Shown: positions 29,829-37,472 of the stretch, piece after piece
Numbering within the stretch: the stretch's first letter is position 1
Layout: every line of letters starts with the position of its first letter
NCBI RefSeq assembly: GCF_029892045.1
Contig: NZ_CP120368.1
Coordinates: 60,001 to 124,000 of the forward strand
Length of the DNA stretch: 64,000 nt
Direction: 5' to 3'
Source: Sinorhizobium numidicum
Lineage (GTDB): Bacteria > Pseudomonadota > Alphaproteobacteria > Rhizobiales > Rhizobiaceae
Notes under the pieces: generated by a model
Databases searched by the model: none
What the model was told of the DNA's origin: nothing
The model's input: only the letters and a program-made list of their open reading frames with translations
Made by a program: the position numbers and the translations under genes

Positions 29829-30910
29829 GGATTGCCTTCTATGGATCGAGCCTGGTTTCGGCCTACTGGAATGGCGCGGCGACCTATTATCGCGGATTGC
29901 TCCGGGCGCTCGCTGCGCGGGGATACGAGATCACCTTCTATGAACCCGACGTCTACGATCGGCAAAAGCACCGCGATATCGATGCGCCCGACTGGTGCAG
30001 GGTCGTGGTCTATGAGGGAAGCATACCGGCTCTCAAAGCTGCCGCGAAGCAGGCAGCTCAGGCCGATATAGTCGTCAAGGCAAGCGGCGTCGGCTTCGAG
30101 GATGATCTGCTGTTGCACGAAGTCCTGTCCGCCGCCCGCCCCACGGCATTGAAGATTTTCTGGGACGTCGACGCGCCTGCTACCCTCGCCATGCTTCGCG
30201 CCGATCCAGACCATCCTTTGCGGCTTGCGCTTTCCTCCATAGACCTGGTGTTGACCTATGGCGGCGGCGACCCGGTGGTGGAGGCCTATCGCGCTATCGG
30301 CGCCCGTGAATGCATTCCCATCTATAATGCCGTCGATCCACGGACACACTATCCGGTTCCTGCGGATCCGCGTTTTGCCGCCGATCTGGCTTTCCTTGGA
30401 AATCGGTTGCCGGACCGGGAGGCGCGCGTTGAGGCTTTCTTTCTCGATCCTGCGGCTCGTCTCATGGGTCGACGGTTCCTGCTGGGTGGTGCCGGATGGC
30501 AGGACAAGCCGATGTCGGAGAACGTCGCTTATATCGGCCATGTCCCGACCGGCGATCACAACGCCTTCAATGCGACACCAAAAGCCGTGCTGAACATCTC
30601 GCGGACGAGCATGGCCGAGAACGGCTTTTCCCCGGCGACTCGCGTTTTCGAGGCGGCAGGGGCTGGTGCCTGCCTGATTACGGATGCCTGGGAAGGCATC
30701 GAGCTTTTCCTCAAGCCGGGCGAAGAAGTGCTTGTGGCGAGAGATGGGCGGGACGTTGCCGATCTCATGGCGATCCCCGATGAGCGCGCGAAGGAGATTG
30801 GAAAGCGAGCCCTCGCCCGTGTCTTGACAGTGCACACCTACGATCACCGCGCGGCAGAGGCTGACCGTATTTTCCGCGCAAGGATGCGCCCGAGGGAGGC
30901 TGCCGAATGA
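29825..30910 (+). CDS. CgeB-like glycosyltransferase
   Basis: 361 residues from the ATG at 29825, which overlaps the previous stop by 4 bases (GGAGG ahead). N-terminus IAFYGSSLVSAYWNGAATYY; middle IFWDVDAPATLAMLRADP and LVLTYGGGDPVVEAYRAIGA; C-terminus DLAFLGNRLPDREARVEAFF, VAYIGHVPTGDHNAFNATPK, and donor-site text FSPATRVFEAAGAGACLITD. This last block is the hallmark of the C-terminal domain shared with CgeB. Acceptor and donor sugars are unknown. It overlaps the following paralogue by 4 bases. Confidence 0.88.
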   Translation: MRIAFYGSSLVSAYWNGAATYYRGLLRALAARGYEITFYEPDVYDRQKHRDIDAPDWCRVVVYEGSIPALKAAAKQAAQADIVVKASGVGFEDDLLLHEVLSAARPTALKIFWDVDAPATLAMLRADPDHPLRLALSSIDLVLTYGGGDPVVEAYRAIGARECIPIYNAVDPRTHYPVPADPRFAADLAFLGNRLPDREARVEAFFLDPAARLMGRRFLLGGAGWQDKPMSENVAYIGHVPTGDHNAFNATPKAVLNISRTSMAENGFSPATRVFEAAGAGACLITDAWEGIELFLKPGEEVLVARDGRDVADLMAIPDERAKEIGKRALARVLTVHTYDHRAAEADRIFRARMRPREAAE

Positions 30911-32022
30911 GCCGCCCTCTCGACATCGTCGTCCTCGGTCTCTCGCTGTCCTCGTCTTGGGGAAACGGCCATGCAACGACGTTCCGCGCTCTTCTCCACG
31001 GCGTCCACGCCGCCGGGCACAAGCTCATCTTCTATGAACGCGACGTGCCCTGGTACGCGAGCCACCGGGATCTCGCGGAACCGGACTTCTGCAATATCGT
31101 CTTTTATACGAGCGTCGACGAGCTTCTCACGCGCCACGCGCGCACGATACGAGAAGCGGATGCCGTTGTGATCGGCTCCTATGTTCCGGACGGAGTCACC
31201 ATCATAGATGCTGTCGCGAATCTCGCACCCAAACGGCTTTGCTTCTACGATATCGACACGCCGGTGACGCTCGCAAAGCTTGAACGGGGTGACGAGGAAT
31301 ATCTTGCGCGGCGGCAGGTCCCCATCTTCGACGTCTATTTTACCTTTTCCGGCGGAAAGGCGCTCGATCGCTTGCGAGATGATTTTGGCGCGGAGCGCCC
31401 GCAGCCCCTCTATTGTTCGGTCGATCTCGACCTCTACCGCAATACCGGCGAGGAGCTCACATGGGATCTCGGATATCTCGGCACCTTCAGCCCCGACCGC
31501 CAGCCGACGCTCGAACGCCTGCTGTTCGAGCCTGCGCGAAAATTACCGGAGATGCGATTTGTCGTCGCCGGGCCGCAATATCCCGACAACACCGATTGGC
31601 CTGCAAATGTCCAGCACATCGAACATCTGCCGCCTTCCGAACATGCCTCGTTTTACAGCCGCCAGCGTTTCACGCTGAATGTGACACGCGCCGACATGAT
31701 CGCCGCTGGCTGGTCGCCGAGTGTGCGCCTGTTTGAGGCGGCAGCCTGCCGGACTGCGATCATCAGCGATCATTGGCCGGGCATCGAGACTTTTTTCCCG
31801 CCCGGACGAGCGGCCGTCGTCGCATACGGTACCAACGACGTGATCTCGGCGCTGACGAATCCCGACGATTCCCGCCGCAGCAGGCTTGCCGAAGAAGCCT
31901 ATGCCCGGATCGCGACCACGCACAGCGGTTCGGCGCGGGCCAAGACCTTCCTCGCAGCGATCGAGAGCGTCGCTCCGCACGACGTTTGGAATGAAGCATT
32001 CCGAACAGCACAATCTGGCTGA
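30907..32022 (+). CDS. CgeB-like glycosyltransferase
   Basis: 371 residues. N-terminus IVVLGLSLSSSWGNGHATTF; RLCFYDIDTPVTLAKLERGD; VYFTFSGGKALDRLRDDFGA; LGYLGTFSPDRQPTLERLLF; HLPPSEHASFYSRQRFTLNV; and the canonical donor block SPSVRLFEAAACRTAIISD. The third paralogue in a row and the most typical CgeB-type member. CgeB was named from a Bacillus spore-coat maturation locus; in Gram-negatives these genes are usually in uncharacterised glycan clusters. It is followed by the UDP-glucuronate decarboxylase gene after 22 bases containing its own strong ribosome-binding site. Confidence 0.9.
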   Translation: MSRPLDIVVLGLSLSSSWGNGHATTFRALLHGVHAAGHKLIFYERDVPWYASHRDLAEPDFCNIVFYTSVDELLTRHARTIREADAVVIGSYVPDGVTIIDAVANLAPKRLCFYDIDTPVTLAKLERGDEEYLARRQVPIFDVYFTFSGGKALDRLRDDFGAERPQPLYCSVDLDLYRNTGEELTWDLGYLGTFSPDRQPTLERLLFEPARKLPEMRFVVAGPQYPDNTDWPANVQHIEHLPPSEHASFYSRQRFTLNVTRADMIAAGWSPSVRLFEAAACRTAIISDHWPGIETFFPPGRAAVVAYGTNDVISALTNPDDSRRSRLAEEAYARIATTHSGSARAKTFLAAIESVAPHDVWNEAFRTAQSG

Positions 32023-32044
32023 GCACCGAAAGGAGAAACGGCCG

Positions 32045-33085
32045 ATGGCAGAAAGAAAGAAAGCAAATCGCAGCAAGGTGATTCTCGTTGCCGGCGGTGC
32101 CGGGTTTGTCGGGTCGCATCTTTGTACTGTGCTTGTCCGGGCTGGCCACCGCGTCATCTGCGTCGATAGCTATCTTACCGGTTCGCCTGCCAACGTGACG
32201 CACCTGTGCAGCAATCCGTATTTCACCGCTATAGAGCAGGACATCTGCGACGAGGTCGAAATCGACGAACCACTCGACCAGATCTACAATCTGGCATGCC
32301 CTGCATCGCCACCGTTTTATCAGGCCGATCCGATCCACACGATGATGACCAGCGTTTCCGGTACTCGCAATCTGCTGCGTCTGGCGGAGCGGAACGGGGC
32401 GCTGTTTCTGCAGGCGTCGACAAGCGAAGTCTACGGGGATCCGGAAGAGCATCCGCAGCAGGAAGACTATTGGGGTCACGTCAACTGCACCGGACCGCGG
32501 GCCTGTTATGACGAAGGCAAGCGCGCGGCAGAGGCTCTGTGTTTCGATAGCCTCCGCACCGGCAGCGTCGACGCACGGGTCGCCCGCATCTTCAATACAT
32601 ACGGGCCCTGCATGCGGCCGAACGACGGTCGCATCGTCTCGAACTTCATCGTGCAGGCACTGCGAAACGAGCCTTTGACGATCTACGGCAGCGGTGAGCA
32701 GACGCGCTCCTTCTGCTACGTGTCCGACCTTGTAGACGGCCTGATCAAGCTGATGAACCGGAGGCCGAATCCGGGCGCTCCCATCAATCTCGGCAATCCC
32801 GGTGAATTTACCGTCATGGAGCTCGCGGATTTGGTGCTTTCAACGGTCGAGACGAGCTCGCGCGTTGTTCACGCGCCCCCGGCTCCGGACGATCCGCAGC
32901 GGCGTCGGCCGGACATCTCCCGCGCCAAAACGTTCCTCAAGTGGGAACCGAAGGTGCCACTGGCGGAGGGGCTGTCACGGACGATTCTCTGGTTCCAGAA
33001 GTCGCTCGCTATGGAGCGGCCGGTGCATCGAGTGCGCCGTCCTGCGCGCCAGCCGCAGCCCTCCATCCTTTCTCAGGACCTCTGA
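32045..33085 (+). CDS. UDP-glucuronate decarboxylase (UDP-xylose synthase)
   Basis: 346 residues from the ATG at 32045, with AAAGGAG ahead. Signature text of UXS-type SDRs: VAGGAGFVGSHLCTVLVRAG, VDSYLTGSPANVTHL, IYNLACPASPPFYQADPIHT, LQASTSEVYGDPEEHPQQE, catalytic CTGPRACYDEGKRAAEAL (YxxxK), RIFNTYGPCMRPNDGRIVSN and SGEQTRSFCYVSDLVDGL. It decarboxylates UDP-glucuronate to UDP-xylose, using bound NAD. This gives the cluster a concrete donor, UDP-xylose, which fits the beta-xylosidase-like gene at 18.2 kb. It precedes the methyltransferase by 2 bases. Confidence 0.93.
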   Translation: MAERKKANRSKVILVAGGAGFVGSHLCTVLVRAGHRVICVDSYLTGSPANVTHLCSNPYFTAIEQDICDEVEIDEPLDQIYNLACPASPPFYQADPIHTMMTSVSGTRNLLRLAERNGALFLQASTSEVYGDPEEHPQQEDYWGHVNCTGPRACYDEGKRAAEALCFDSLRTGSVDARVARIFNTYGPCMRPNDGRIVSNFIVQALRNEPLTIYGSGEQTRSFCYVSDLVDGLIKLMNRRPNPGAPINLGNPGEFTVMELADLVLSTVETSSRVVHAPPAPDDPQRRRPDISRAKTFLKWEPKVPLAEGLSRTILWFQKSLAMERPVHRVRRPARQPQPSILSQDL

Positions 33086-33087
33086 CC

Positions 33088-33861
33088 ATGATTGAGGAAA
33101 CGAAGGACCGAGCGATTATCGAGAGCCAGATCGCCGCTCTCGGCCCCTGGTTCCACAACATGCGGATCGCAGGTGTAGAAACTTCACCCGACCATTTCCT
33201 CGGGGATTATCCCGCGGTGAAATGGGCGGCCTTCAAACATATCGTCCCGGAAGATCTCGACGGCAGAAGCGTTCTCGACATCGGCTGCAATGCCGGCTTC
33301 TACGCGCAGGAAATGAAGCGGCGCCATGCAGGCCGCGTGCTTGGGATCGACTCCGACCAGCGTTATTTGCGGCAAGCAAGGTTCGCGGCCGAACATGTTG
33401 GAATAGACATCGAGTTCAGGCAGATGTCGGTCTACGACGTGGGCCAGCTCAATGAAAAATTCGACCTCGTCCTTTTCATGGGCGTTCTCTATCACCTGCG
33501 CCATCCTCTGCTGGCACTCGATCTGCTCTATGAACACGTCGTGTCGGACAAAATGCTCTTCCAGTGCATGCAGCGCGGGGAGGAAACGGTCGCGCCTTTG
33601 GAGACCAATTATGATTTTCCAGATTGGAAGATCTTCGATCGTCCGGATTTTCCCAAGCTGTTCTTCGTGGAACACCGCTATGCCGACGATCCGACCAACT
33701 GGTTCATCCCGAACCGGGCTGCCGTCGAGGCGTTGCTTCGCAGCTCCGGCTTTGTCATAGAGGCCAACCCCGAGCGGGAAGTTTACCTCGTTCGTCGCGG
33801 AGAGCGCCCTTACTTGACCGAGCCGCCGCCGCGCGTTCTCGGCACGTTCGACAACGTTTAA
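33088..33861 (+). CDS. SAM-dependent methyltransferase (CmoB-like, TIGR04290-type)
   Basis: 257 residues, starting 2 bases after the decarboxylase stop. The N-terminal helix (IESQIAALGPWFHNMRIAGV, then FLGDYPAVKW) resembles the CmoB/mo5U-methyltransferase group. SAM motif I is SVLDIGCNAGFYAQEMKRRH; motif II is RVLGIDSDQRYLRQA; then DLVLFMGVLYHLRHPLLAL. The C-terminus has an unusual block (NYDFPDWKIFDRPDFPKLFF; DPTNWFIPNRAAVEALL). Members with this layout recur in glycan clusters rather than with tRNA genes, so the acceptor is probably a sugar or its lipid carrier. Last gene of the operon; convergent with the small gene at 33889. Confidence 0.88.
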   Translation: MIEETKDRAIIESQIAALGPWFHNMRIAGVETSPDHFLGDYPAVKWAAFKHIVPEDLDGRSVLDIGCNAGFYAQEMKRRHAGRVLGIDSDQRYLRQARFAAEHVGIDIEFRQMSVYDVGQLNEKFDLVLFMGVLYHLRHPLLALDLLYEHVVSDKMLFQCMQRGEETVAPLETNYDFPDWKIFDRPDFPKLFFVEHRYADDPTNWFIPNRAAVEALLRSSGFVIEANPEREVYLVRRGERPYLTEPPPRVLGTFDNV

Positions 33862-33888
33862 CGGGGCGGCGAGATCGAGTACTACGGA

Positions 33889-34080
33889 TCAGGAATAACG
33901 CCGAAGCTGCTCCGCCTCCGCCTCCAGTACCTGTGCCACCTCATCAATCGGCATGTGGGTGGCGCAAAGGTGGATGGCGCATTCGAGGAACCGCATGGAC
34001 GACCTGCGCAAGTAGGCGGCCTTCTCCCGTTCCGTCAGTTCGGTAAGCGGATCCCTTTTCCGGGGGTGATGATCAGACAT
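33889..34080 (-). CDS. Small helical protein under a stress-type promoter
   Basis: 63 residues with TGGAG ahead of the ATG. The protein is a single helical domain: DPLTELTEREKAAYLRRSSM, then FLECAIHLCATHMPIDEVAQ and a final VLEAEAEQL helix. Two Cys and a His lie close together (ECAIHLCATH), possibly a metal or redox site, but this is speculation. No family name is recognised. A GGAAC...TGTT promoter starts about 85 bases upstream of the ATG. Confidence 0.72.
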   Translation of the reverse strand: MSDHHPRKRDPLTELTEREKAAYLRRSSMRFLECAIHLCATHMPIDEVAQVLEAEAEQLRRYS

Positions 34081-34166
34081 TCGAACACTCCATTCAGTTG
34101 CGGCTCAAATGCGGTTTGCGCCATGCCGGACAGCGGGCGGACCGGCGACGGGGCCACTCCTCTTTA

Positions 34167-34191
34167 AACACTATGTCGGACGGGATGTTCC
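34167..34191 (-). promoter_or_regulatory. EcfG/RpoE2-type promoter of the 63-residue protein gene
   Basis: Minus strand: GGAAC (complement of 34187-34191), 16 bases, TGTT (ending 34167). Confidence 0.7.
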
Positions 34192-34199
34192 CTCGCGGG

Positions 34200-34544
34200 T
34201 CACTGCCAGGAGACGGCGATGGCGTAGACAAGTATGGCGGCCGCAACAATGGCGCCGAGAACAAGCAGCGTTCGTGATCGGTGCGCCGTTGTCTTACGCC
34301 CCATGAGATCCGCAAACGGTCGCATCGCATCGCCGTATTCGAGCGAACGGTCGGCGGGCCTGTTGCGTAGCTGTTCGGCTCTGTCGATTTGCGCCTCTTC
34401 CGCAGTAAGCGGCGCGCCTCCAGCCTCGCTGTCGGTTTCCAAGGGTGCGGCGGCCGGGTCGAAGCCGCGCTTCTTATCTCCGGTCAATCCGCGCTGGATA
34501 TCGCCGCGCACCTGGGCGGGGTTGTTTTCCCTTTCAGACGGCAT
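34200..34544 (-). CDS. C-terminally anchored small membrane protein under a stress-type promoter
   Basis: 114 residues from the ATG at 34544 (AAAGGAG seven bases ahead). The first ~90 residues are hydrophilic and probably disordered (NPAQVRGDIQRGLTGDKKRG; PLTAEEAQIDRAEQLRNRPA). One C-terminal transmembrane helix, TLLVLGAIVAAAILVYAIAV, ends three residues from the stop, so the protein is likely tail-anchored with its bulk in the cytoplasm. No enzyme motif. Its divergent promoter region is shared with the P450 operon: the two stress-type promoters lie head to head within 90 bases. Confidence 0.75.
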   Translation of the reverse strand: MPSERENNPAQVRGDIQRGLTGDKKRGFDPAAAPLETDSEAGGAPLTAEEAQIDRAEQLRNRPADRSLEYGDAMRPFADLMGRKTTAHRSRTLLVLGAIVAAAILVYAIAVSWQ

Positions 34545-34571
34545 TGGCGCTCCTTTCTGCCGCGTCAGCAG

Positions 34572-34596
34572 AACCGGCCCGGTTCGTTTTTGTTCC
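34572..34596 (-). promoter_or_regulatory. EcfG/RpoE2-type promoter of the tail-anchored protein gene
   Basis: Minus strand: GGAAC (complement of 34592-34596), 16 bases, GGTT (ending 34572), 27 bases before the ATG at 34544. Confidence 0.8.
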
Positions 34597-34629
34597 CCTC
34601 CTGCCTGCCCGGCTTCGCGGACGCCGCAG

Positions 34630-34654
34630 GGAACATCCCGGGCGGGGGAAAGTT
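34630..34654 (+). promoter_or_regulatory. EcfG/RpoE2-type promoter of the P450 operon
   Basis: GGAAC (34630-34634), 16 bases, AGTT (34651-34654). The -10 element ends 30 bases before the ATG at 34685, leaving a short leader. Confidence 0.8.
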
Positions 34655-34684
34655 GGGCACCTGCACAAGCGAGCCTGACCTCTG

Positions 34685-35977
34685 ATGAAGTCGATACCCC
34701 GCACATCGTCGTTCGATAGTAGCTTGGCGCTGCTTCGAGAGGGCTACGCCTTCATATCGAGGCGCTGTGATGAACTCGGGACCGATATCTTTCGAACCCG
34801 GCTGATGCTTCGGCCCATCCTCTGCATGCGCGGGGAGGAGGCAGCGCAGCTCTTTTACGGCGGTGACGATGTCACGCGTGTCGGATCGATACCGTGGACC
34901 GTGCTGCGCCTGCTTCAGGACAAGAACAGCGTTCAGCAGCTCGAGGGCGAGATGCACCGGCAGAGGAAAGCGATGTTAGTACACCTGGCGATGAACGATG
35001 GCGCGGTCGCCGCGCTCGTCGAACGCTTTCGCCAGCGCTGGCTTGCTCACTTCGGCGATCGCGAGACGGGTCATTCCGATCTCCGCGAAGTCGCCAATCT
35101 CATCCTGACGAAAGCTTCGGCGGATTGGATCGGCATTCCTGAGCGCTGCCGTGATGACCGCAGGCTCGCGGAAAGCCTCGCACGAATGATCGACAACACC
35201 GGCCGTCCTGGCCCATCGGCATGTCTGGCGCTGATTTCCCGCCGGCGAACCGAGCGGTGGCTCGTATCGATCGTGGAGGCGGTGCGCGACGACTCACTCG
35301 ACTTAGGCGAGGACCGTGTGCTGAAGACGATTTGCTTGCTTTACAGGGACGCCGACGGACGAGCTCTTTCGACGGAAGCCGCAGCGGTCGAACTTCTCAA
35401 CCTGCTGCGTCCGATCGCGGCAATCAGCCGCTGGATCGTTTTCCTGGGCCTGGCGCTTGCCCGCAGTTCCGACTGGCACGAACGGTTCCGCGACGGGCAC
35501 GAAGAGGAGATCGAAGGATTCGTCGAGGAGGGGCGGCGTCTCTATCCGTTCTTTCCGTTCGTTGGCGCGCGGCTGAGAAAGGATCTCGTCTGGCGGGAGC
35601 ACGCGCTCGGCAAAGACGATTGGCTGCTGCTCGATCTCTATGGAACGACCCACGACCCTCGTCTTTTTCCTCAGCCTGCAACCTTCAATCCCGAACGTGG
35701 ATTGTCGTGGCGAAACGGAGACTTCCGCTTCGTTCCGCAGGGCGGCGGCCGGCCCGAAACAAGCCATCGCTGTCCGGGCGAAAAGATCACGGTCGAAATT
35801 CTCAAAGAGACCGTGAAGCTTGTTTGCCGAAGCCGCCCCGCTCGAATAACGCCTGCAGATGCGGACATTCCCCTCGGCTCAATCCCAGCTTCGCCAGTGC
35901 CGCCGATTTCGATAACGCCCGCGGATGCAGCGGCTTATGGCCAGCCGGACGTCATTGCAGCGAGGCCTCGGAAATGA
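34685..35977 (+). CDS. CYP152-type cytochrome P450 (fatty-acid peroxygenase family)
   Basis: 430 residues, close to the 415-425 usual for CYP152. The heme-Cys region is FRFVPQGGGRPETSHRCPGE with the family's GGG...HRCPGE pattern rather than the usual FxxGxRxC. Helix I has LLNLLRPIAAISRWIVF, where Arg-Pro replaces the acid-alcohol pair; in CYP152 this Arg binds the fatty-acid carboxylate and lets the enzyme use H2O2 without a redox partner. FVEEGRRLYPFFPFVGARL supplies the ExxR. It probably hydroxylates or decarboxylates fatty acids using peroxide, which fits a stress-induced gene. A C-terminal proline-rich tail of ~40 residues is extra. It overlaps the next small gene by 4 bases. Confidence 0.88.
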   Translation: MKSIPRTSSFDSSLALLREGYAFISRRCDELGTDIFRTRLMLRPILCMRGEEAAQLFYGGDDVTRVGSIPWTVLRLLQDKNSVQQLEGEMHRQRKAMLVHLAMNDGAVAALVERFRQRWLAHFGDRETGHSDLREVANLILTKASADWIGIPERCRDDRRLAESLARMIDNTGRPGPSACLALISRRRTERWLVSIVEAVRDDSLDLGEDRVLKTICLLYRDADGRALSTEAAAVELLNLLRPIAAISRWIVFLGLALARSSDWHERFRDGHEEEIEGFVEEGRRLYPFFPFVGARLRKDLVWREHALGKDDWLLLDLYGTTHDPRLFPQPATFNPERGLSWRNGDFRFVPQGGGRPETSHRCPGEKITVEILKETVKLVCRSRPARITPADADIPLGSIPASPVPPISITPADAAAYGQPDVIAARPRK

Positions 35978-36255
35978 GCGGTGATGTGGCGAACGACAGA
36001 AAGGCGTTCTACGAAGAATGCTCGCGAATACTCGGAACGCCGCATGCATACAGGAACCCGCCCGGCAAGATCACGCGGTGGAATAATCGAGCCCCGGGCA
36101 ACGGGCGTTTCCCGGGTCGCGGCTTGATTCGGATGTTCGGATCTCACCACATACAGATCGCGCTTCGACGGCCCGTGGAGCTCAATCTTCTGTGCCACTC
36201 CGAGGCGGAAGCGCTCACGGCTCTGCGGGCAGCGTGCCAAGGCACCAAGTCGTAA
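35974..36255 (+). CDS. Small conserved protein translationally coupled to the P450
   Basis: 93 residues; its ATG overlaps the P450 stop (ATGA). The centre is basic and glycine-rich (NPPGKITRWNNRAPGNGRFP, then GRGLIRMFGSHHIQIALRRP), ending in a helix SEAEALTALRAACQ. No domain was recognised. It is hydrophilic, with no signal or membrane segment. The overlap suggests a partner of the peroxygenase, for example a chaperone or specificity protein, but this is only positional inference. A palindromic repeat begins about 40 bases downstream. Confidence 0.7.
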   Translation: MSGDVANDRKAFYEECSRILGTPHAYRNPPGKITRWNNRAPGNGRFPGRGLIRMFGSHHIQIALRRPVELNLLCHSEAEALTALRAACQGTKS

Positions 36256-36295
36256 CAAAAGCGCCGACGAAGAGCATTCCCCGACCAAAGCGACT

Positions 36296-36412
36296 TAGAT
36301 CACGATGATTTTAGGTCGGATCGACCTAAAATCATGAACGTGATCGATTCTAATAAGTTAGCGCGGGATGCGGGCGGAAAACCGCGCACATTTTTCATCA
36401 TCCCGCGCTAGC
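36296..36412. repeat. Palindromic intergenic repeat, family 2, copy 1
   Basis: Two nested palindromes: GATCACGATGATTTTAGGTC mirrored by GACCTAAAATCATGAACGTG, and GCGCGGGATG...CATCCCGCGC. Nearly the same element occurs in opposite orientation at 44332-44447. It is a REP-like extragenic element of the rhizobial type. It lies between convergent transcription units. Confidence 0.8.
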
Positions 36413-36432
36413 TCGCGCCGAGTTACGTCCGT

Positions 36433-36606
36433 TCAGCGGGTTCCGTCCTCGGACGAACGGCCGTATTCCTTTTTTATCTTGCGCTCTTGCGCCTCCTTGA
36501 GGGCCGGTGGAAGCGGTTTCTGCTTCGTGACCGCGTACATAAGGGCACATCCGAGGAGGAAGGCACCACCCGCCGTCGCGAAAAGCCATAGATAATCCGT
36601 AAGCAT
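36433..36606 (-). CDS. 57-residue single-pass membrane protein
   Basis: A short gene starting at ATG 36606, seven bases after AAAGGAGAC, and ending at TGA 36433. It encodes an N-terminal transmembrane helix (MLTDYLWLFATAGGAFLLGC then ALMYAV) followed by a strongly charged tail (PALKEAQERKIKKEYGR). It lies 27 bases downstream of the DUF892 gene on the same strand and is probably co-transcribed under its stress-type promoter. No function assigned. Small membrane proteins of this shape are frequent in general-stress regulons. Confidence 0.75.
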   Translation of the reverse strand: MLTDYLWLFATAGGAFLLGCALMYAVTKQKPLPPALKEAQERKIKKEYGRSSEDGTR

Positions 36607-36633
36607 GTCGCGTCTCCTTTCAGGGCGCTCGCA

Positions 36634-37140
36634 TCAATGTTTTGCCGTGACATCGCGCTGATCCCGATCGAGAAAGGTCCGCGTGATATCCGTCACATGC
36701 TGTTCGAGCCATTCGGCCATTGCGATTTCCTGCTGCAGAATGGTTTCGCAGACCTGCTTTGCTTCTTGGTCGCCGGCATAGTTGGCGGCAGCGATCAGTA
36801 CTCTATAGCTGACGATTTCCATGTGCTCGAACGTATAGTTGGCGAGCGTCCCCTTAACGACTTCGTCGCTGACGAAGAGACCGCTCAGGCCTTGTCCGAC
36901 AGCGACGATCTTGCCGCTGATATCCTTGAGGGCCGAGGTGCCGCCGCCGCCGCGCTCCAGGCATTGCTCCAGCATTGCCGCCTGATCGCGCGTTTCCTGG
37001 AGATGCTTGTCGATCCTGGCCTTGAGCTCTGGATAGTTTTCCAGCCGCCTGGATTGGCTGGTGAGCATTGTGATCGCCTGTTCTTCCATCGCATGCGCAT
37101 CCCTGAGCCATGCCTGCAAATGTTCAGCCGCGGCACCCAT
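36634..37140 (-). CDS. Ferritin-like DUF892 (YciF-type) stress protein
   Basis: 168 residues, almost entirely helical, matching the four-helix DUF892 fold: LQAWLRDAHAMEEQAITMLT, YPELKARIDKHLQETRDQAA, GTLANYTFEHMEIVSYRVLI, and AKQVCETILQQEIAMAEWLE. Glu and His at ferritin-like positions (HAMEEQ; FEHMEI; QQEIAMAEW) could bind a di-metal site. YciF homologues are induced by stress; their reaction is not known. Ribosome-binding site GGGAGG precedes the ATG. A stress-type promoter lies upstream, with a palindromic repeat inside the leader. Confidence 0.88.
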   Translation of the reverse strand: MGAAAEHLQAWLRDAHAMEEQAITMLTSQSRRLENYPELKARIDKHLQETRDQAAMLEQCLERGGGGTSALKDISGKIVAVGQGLSGLFVSDEVVKGTLANYTFEHMEIVSYRVLIAAANYAGDQEAKQVCETILQQEIAMAEWLEQHVTDITRTFLDRDQRDVTAKH

Positions 37141-37189
37141 GGCCCGTTCCTCCCTTCCGACAGTCCGCGCGTTCGGAACGAACGCGCTA

Positions 37190-37266
37190 AGATGCTCTAG
37201 TCCTTTGAATCTGGAGCATCTTTTCCGCTTGATGGTTCCGTTCTGAAGCGGATGACTAGCCGTGCT
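37190..37266. repeat. Palindromic repeat within the DUF892 leader
   Basis: Two adjacent stem-loops: AGATGCTC...GAGCATCT (37200-37221) and TCCGCTT...AAGCGGA (37224-37252), with flanking GAGCACGG on the minus strand. It resembles rhizobial mosaic elements but matches neither of the other two families here. It sits between the stress-type promoter and the start codon, so it would be transcribed in the 5' leader. Confidence 0.6.
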
Positions 37267-37268
37267 CC

Positions 37269-37293
37269 AACCGAAGACTTGGGGAATTGTTCC
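37269..37293 (-). promoter_or_regulatory. EcfG/RpoE2-type promoter of the DUF892 operon
   Basis: Minus strand: GGAAC (complement of 37289-37293), 16 bases, GGTT (ending 37269). The leader to the ATG at 37140 is about 120 bases. Confidence 0.7.
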
Positions 37294-37338
37294 GCAGCGG
37301 CACGCCCTTGGATATCAAGCAGGCAAGGCTTTGCCGCC

Positions 37339-37363
37339 GGAACAATTTTGGCCTTGGGCGATT
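37339..37363 (+). promoter_or_regulatory. Weak candidate EcfG/RpoE2-type promoter
   Basis: GGAAC (37339-37343), 16 bases, GATT (37360-37363). Spacing is right but the -10 lacks the usual G before TT. It points at the two small genes starting at 37473 and 37626. Confidence 0.4.
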
Positions 37364-37472
37364 GGGGCCACACTCGCCAGGATTCGACTCTGGCTCCGAA
37401 AAGAGAAGCCGATGTCTAGGTTTTCAGGCGGCGCCGGTGACGGGACGCCATCAACTGATCGCCGGAGGTGAG

